From: Geodermatophilaceae bacterium
Lineage (GTDB): Bacteria > Actinomycetota > Actinomycetes > Mycobacteriales > Geodermatophilaceae
DNA: 36,499 bases
Direction of reading: 5' to 3'
NCBI GenBank assembly: GCA_013695685.1
Contig: JACCZY010000009.1
Span: 1-36,499, forward strand
Shown here one piece after another: positions 34,232-36,499 of the stretch; position 1 is the stretch's first letter; the number at the start of each line of letters is the position of its first letter. A program made the translations under genes and the position numbers. The notes beneath the pieces were generated by a model that made no database searches, was not told the DNA's origin, and saw only the letters and a list, made by a program, of their open reading frames with translations.

Positions 34232-35746
34232 ATGACGGTACGGCGGGTCATGGGCGCCGAGGTGGAGTACGGAATCTCCGTGCCCGGGCAGCCGACAGCC
34301 AATCCGATGCTGCTCTCCTCGCAGATCGTCAACGCCTGGGCGGTAGCAGAAGCACCGCGACTGCGGCGTACCCGGTGGGATTTCGAGGAGGAGTCGCCGC
34401 TGCGGGACGCGCGCGGGTTCGACCTGTCGCCGTCGCACGCGATGGACCACAACGATCTGGACGAGGATGCCGGTCTCGCCAACGTGATCCTGACCAACGG
34501 CGCGCGGCTGTACGTCGATCACGCCCACCCGGAGTACTCCACACCGGAGGTCACCACGCCACGCGATCTGGTGCTGTGGGACAAGGCTGGGGAACGGGTG
34601 ATGGTCGAGGCCGCCCGCCGCGCAGCCACGGTGCCCGGTCAGCCGACCATCCAGCTCTACAAGAACAACACCGACAACAAGGGTGCGTCGTACGGGTCGC
34701 ACGAGAACTACTTGATGCGCCGGCAGACGCCGTTCGCCGACATCGTGAAGCACCTGACGCCGTTCTTCGTCAGCCGGCAGGTGATCTGCGGTCAGGGGCG
34801 CGTCGGCATCGGCCAGGACGGCCGGGAGGACGGCTTCCAGATCTCCCAGCGGGCGGACTTCTTCGAGGTCGAGGTCGGCCTCGAGACGACGCTCAAGCGC
34901 CCGATTATCAACACACGCGACGAGCCGCACGCCGACGCTGAGAAGTACCGGCGGCTGCACGTCATCATCGGTGACGCCAACCTGTCCGAGATCGCCAGCT
35001 ACCTCAAGTTCGGTACGACGTCGCTCGTGCTCGCGATGATCGAGGAGGAGGCGATCGGAGCAGACCTGGCGATCGAGGACCCCGTGCACGCGCTGCGGGC
35101 CGTCTCGCACGACCCGTCCCTGCGCTACCTGCTCCGGCTGCGTGACGGCCGGCGGATGACCGCCGTTGAACTGCAGCTGGAGTATCTGTCCCTTGCTCGG
35201 TCCTATGTGGACAGTCGCCTCGGGTCCGATGTGGACGATCAGACAGCGGACGTTCTGGACCGGTGGGAATCGGTGCTGGATCGGCTCGTGCGTGACCCGA
35301 TGCTCTGCGTGCAAGAGCTCGACTGGGTGGCGAAACTGCGGCTCCTGGAGGGATACCGGGACCGCGACGGCCTCAGCTGGGCAAGCCCGCGGCTGGCCCT
35401 AGTGGATCTGCAGTACTCCGACGTACGCCCCGAGCGTGGCCTGTTCCAGCGGCTGGTGGCGAGGGGCTCCATGCAGACGCTCCTTGCCGAGTCCGACGTG
35501 GACCAGGCGATGATGCGGCCTCCGTCGGACACCCGCGCCTTTTTTCGCGGCGAATGCCTGCGGCGCTATCCGGGGCAAGTCGCGGCGGCCTCCTGGGACT
35601 CCGTTATCTTCGACCTCGGACGGGAGTCGCTGGTCCGCATCCCGACCCTGGAACCGCTGCGGGGGACGCGTGAGCACGTCGGGGCCTTGCTCGACGAGTG
35701 CGAGACGGCCGCGGAGTTGGTCGACACGATCACCGGCGCCCGCTAG
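34232..35746 (+). CDS. dop: Pup deamidase/depupylase Dop
   Basis: The product is 504 residues of the glutamine-synthetase-like Dop/PafA family. [20 protein letters not shown] at the start is the nucleotide/Mg site with E10 and E12; [15 protein letters not shown] contains the reactive aspartate around residue 96; [11 protein letters not shown] and the long loop around residues 40-80 separate Dop from the ligase PafA. Dop converts Pup-Gln to Pup-Glu and removes Pup from targets. ATG 34232 matches the family start. It forms an operon with ARC. Unlike many actinomycetes, no pup gene follows before the window ends; a phosphatase gene comes next. Confidence 0.95.
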   Translation: MTVRRVMGAEVEYGISVPGQPTANPMLLSSQIVNAWAVAEAPRLRRTRWDFEEESPLRDARGFDLSPSHAMDHNDLDEDAGLANVILTNGARLYVDHAHPEYSTPEVTTPRDLVLWDKAGERVMVEAARRAATVPGQPTIQLYKNNTDNKGASYGSHENYLMRRQTPFADIVKHLTPFFVSRQVICGQGRVGIGQDGREDGFQISQRADFFEVEVGLETTLKRPIINTRDEPHADAEKYRRLHVIIGDANLSEIASYLKFGTTSLVLAMIEEEAIGADLAIEDPVHALRAVSHDPSLRYLLRLRDGRRMTAVELQLEYLSLARSYVDSRLGSDVDDQTADVLDRWESVLDRLVRDPMLCVQELDWVAKLRLLEGYRDRDGLSWASPRLALVDLQYSDVRPERGLFQRLVARGSMQTLLAESDVDQAMMRPPSDTRAFFRGECLRRYPGQVAAASWDSVIFDLGRESLVRIPTLEPLRGTREHVGALLDECETAAELVDTITGAR

Positions 35747-35756
35747 CAAACCTCCT

Positions 35757-35791
35757 CTCCGCAGGCCTTCTCCGCAGGCCTTCTCCGCAGG
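35757..35791 (+). repeat. 13-bp tandem repeat after dop (2.7 copies)
   Basis: The unit CTCCGCAGGCCTT occurs at 35757-35769 and 35770-35782, and its first 9 bases again at 35783-35791, all identical. It starts 10 bases after the dop stop. It could slip and vary in number, or pair into a weak hairpin; it lies just before the PHO box. Confidence 0.8.
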
Positions 35792-35799
35792 GTCGAGGA

Positions 35800-35821
35800 G
35801 TTCACCCCGCGTTCACCCGGT
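35800..35821 (+). promoter_or_regulatory. PHO box: two 11-bp direct repeats
   Basis: GTTCACCCCGC (35800-35810) is directly followed by GTTCACCCGGT (35811-35821), the layout of actinobacterial PhoP operators built from tandem 11-mers starting GTTCACC. It lies about 87 bases before the start of an alkaline phosphatase gene, a standard phosphate-starvation target. PhoP control is inferred from motif plus target; no search was run. Confidence 0.7.
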
Positions 35822-35907
35822 GCATGCCGGTTCGCGAACAAGTTCCCTCACGGTAGGACCCGGCGGATCACCGCCACGTGCGTACCTGACGTGATTGAGG
35901 GGTAGCG

Positions 35908-36499
35908 ATGGCCGATCCGACGATCGATCGAGATGACACCGGCGATGCCGGGAAGCGCGGATTCTCCCGCCGGAGGTTTCTGGGAGCTGGTGCCGCGGGT
36001 GCCGGTGGCGTTGCCGCCGCGGTGGTGTTCGGCACTGGGCTCAGGCCCGCCAGTGCCGCTCCCCCCAGCGGGGGGAAGGGCCCGCTCGCGGAGGCCGACC
36101 CGCACGTCAACACCGGGCCGTCCGGGTCGAGGGCGCGACTGCGACCACGGCCCGACGGGCTCGTCATCCTGCCGATCGATCGCGCGAAGTTCCAGGCCGG
36201 GATGCGGTTCGACCTGCGCATCGAGGCCACCGGGGTCGACACCGAGACCTCCCGCATCAACATCGCGGTGCGTGGTCCGAGCGGTCCTGCCCGCCTGCTG
36301 ACGGATGACCCGGTGCGCACGAGTTCGGAACCGGACAGCTTCGTGGTGACCTACCTGGCCCTGCGGTACCCGGAGCCAGGGACCTACACGATCACGGCGT
36401 CGGTGACGTCCGACACGAGTCGGCCGGCGGCCGCTCGGGTGACCCACGAGGTGGTAGTCGCACGGGCTGGCGCTCGCACCGCCAAGAACGTGATCTTCT
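35908..36499 (+). CDS. Tat-exported alkaline phosphatase, N-terminal part (runs off the window)
   Basis: About 197 residues are visible from ATG 35908, which has a GAGGGG ribosome site. A twin-arginine signal SRRRFLGAGAAGAGGVAAAV with a hydrophobic stretch and a PASA cleavage region lies at about 20-50. A beta-rich, Ig-like segment follows (about 75-190, with RFDLRIEATG and GTYTITASVTSD). The last residues RTAKNVIF match the start of alkaline phosphatase catalytic domains (KNVIFFIGDG type), so the rest should carry the metal sites. The enzyme would free phosphate outside the cell, in keeping with the PHO box upstream. The extra Ig-like domain before the catalytic part is a point of interest. 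Confidence 0.75.
   Translation, partial: MADPTIDRDDTGDAGKRGFSRRRFLGAGAAGAGGVAAAVVFGTGLRPASAAPPSGGKGPLAEADPHVNTGPSGSRARLRPRPDGLVILPIDRAKFQAGMRFDLRIEATGVDTETSRINIAVRGPSGPARLLTDDPVRTSSEPDSFVVTYLALRYPEPGTYTITASVTSDTSRPAAARVTHEVVVARAGARTAKNVIF

Noticed and set aside
32542-34497. Minus-strand frame of 651 codons opposite ARC and Dop
   Set aside because: It is a GC-rich shadow of ARC; ARC and Dop have full motif sets on the plus strand.

Overview
The window is high-GC DNA with strong G/C preference at third codon positions, frequent GTG starts, and genes packed with 4-base ATGA/GTGA overlaps. Gene content marks an actinomycete: mycothiol ligase MshC, the proteasomal ATPase ARC/Mpa with the deamidase/depupylase Dop, an F420-type luciferase-like oxidoreductase, and the actinobacterial families DUF3097, DUF3090, DUF5703, SCO1664-like and PAC2. 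I cannot name the genus. Many genes look leaderless: a TANNNT -10 box lies 6-7 bases before the start codon.

Bases 1-8.8 kb hold a partial gene divergent from a DUF3097 gene; a leftward operon of a 40-residue Arg-rich ORF, an ABC exporter and a Ser/Thr kinase; a rightward NfeD/SPFH membrane pair; a second ABC exporter and a DUF998 membrane protein. Bases 8.8-10.7 kb hold decay: a frameshifted DUF1707 remnant and a GT39-type glycosyltransferase interrupted by one in-frame TAG. Bases 10.7-19.1 kb hold an acyl-CoA synthetase, tRNA-Leu(GAG), an M20 peptidase, an SDR/quinone reductase pair, a DUF5703 gene, a RecD-like helicase and an aldo/keto reductase. Bases 19.1-21.1 kb hold an F420-type oxidoreductase and UppP. 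Bases 21.2-21.6 kb hold leftward remnants of an NmrA-like protein and a PIN toxin.

From 21.7 kb to the end lies a block whose order is familiar from other actinomycetes: histidine phosphatase, DUF3090, SCO1664-like, mshC, PAC2, metH, HAD phosphatase, RecB-like nuclease, TrmI, ARC and Dop. Dop is followed by a 13-bp tandem repeat, a likely PHO box (two 11-mers starting GTTCACCC) and a Tat-exported alkaline phosphatase running off the window, where pup and the proteasome genes are often found. ARC keeps the GQYL C-terminus used to dock on the 20S core, so a proteasome is expected elsewhere.

The most interesting signals are: (i) very short leaderless ORFs (8, 8 and 15 codons, plus a weaker 10-codon case) that begin 6 bases after a -10 box and end in a GTGA overlap with the start of the histidine phosphatase, DUF3090, PAC2 and DUF998 genes; (ii) the poly-Arg ORF/ABC exporter/kinase operon; (iii) two copies of a 46-bp palindromic repeat and a separate 63-bp inverted repeat; (iv) the PHO box after dop.
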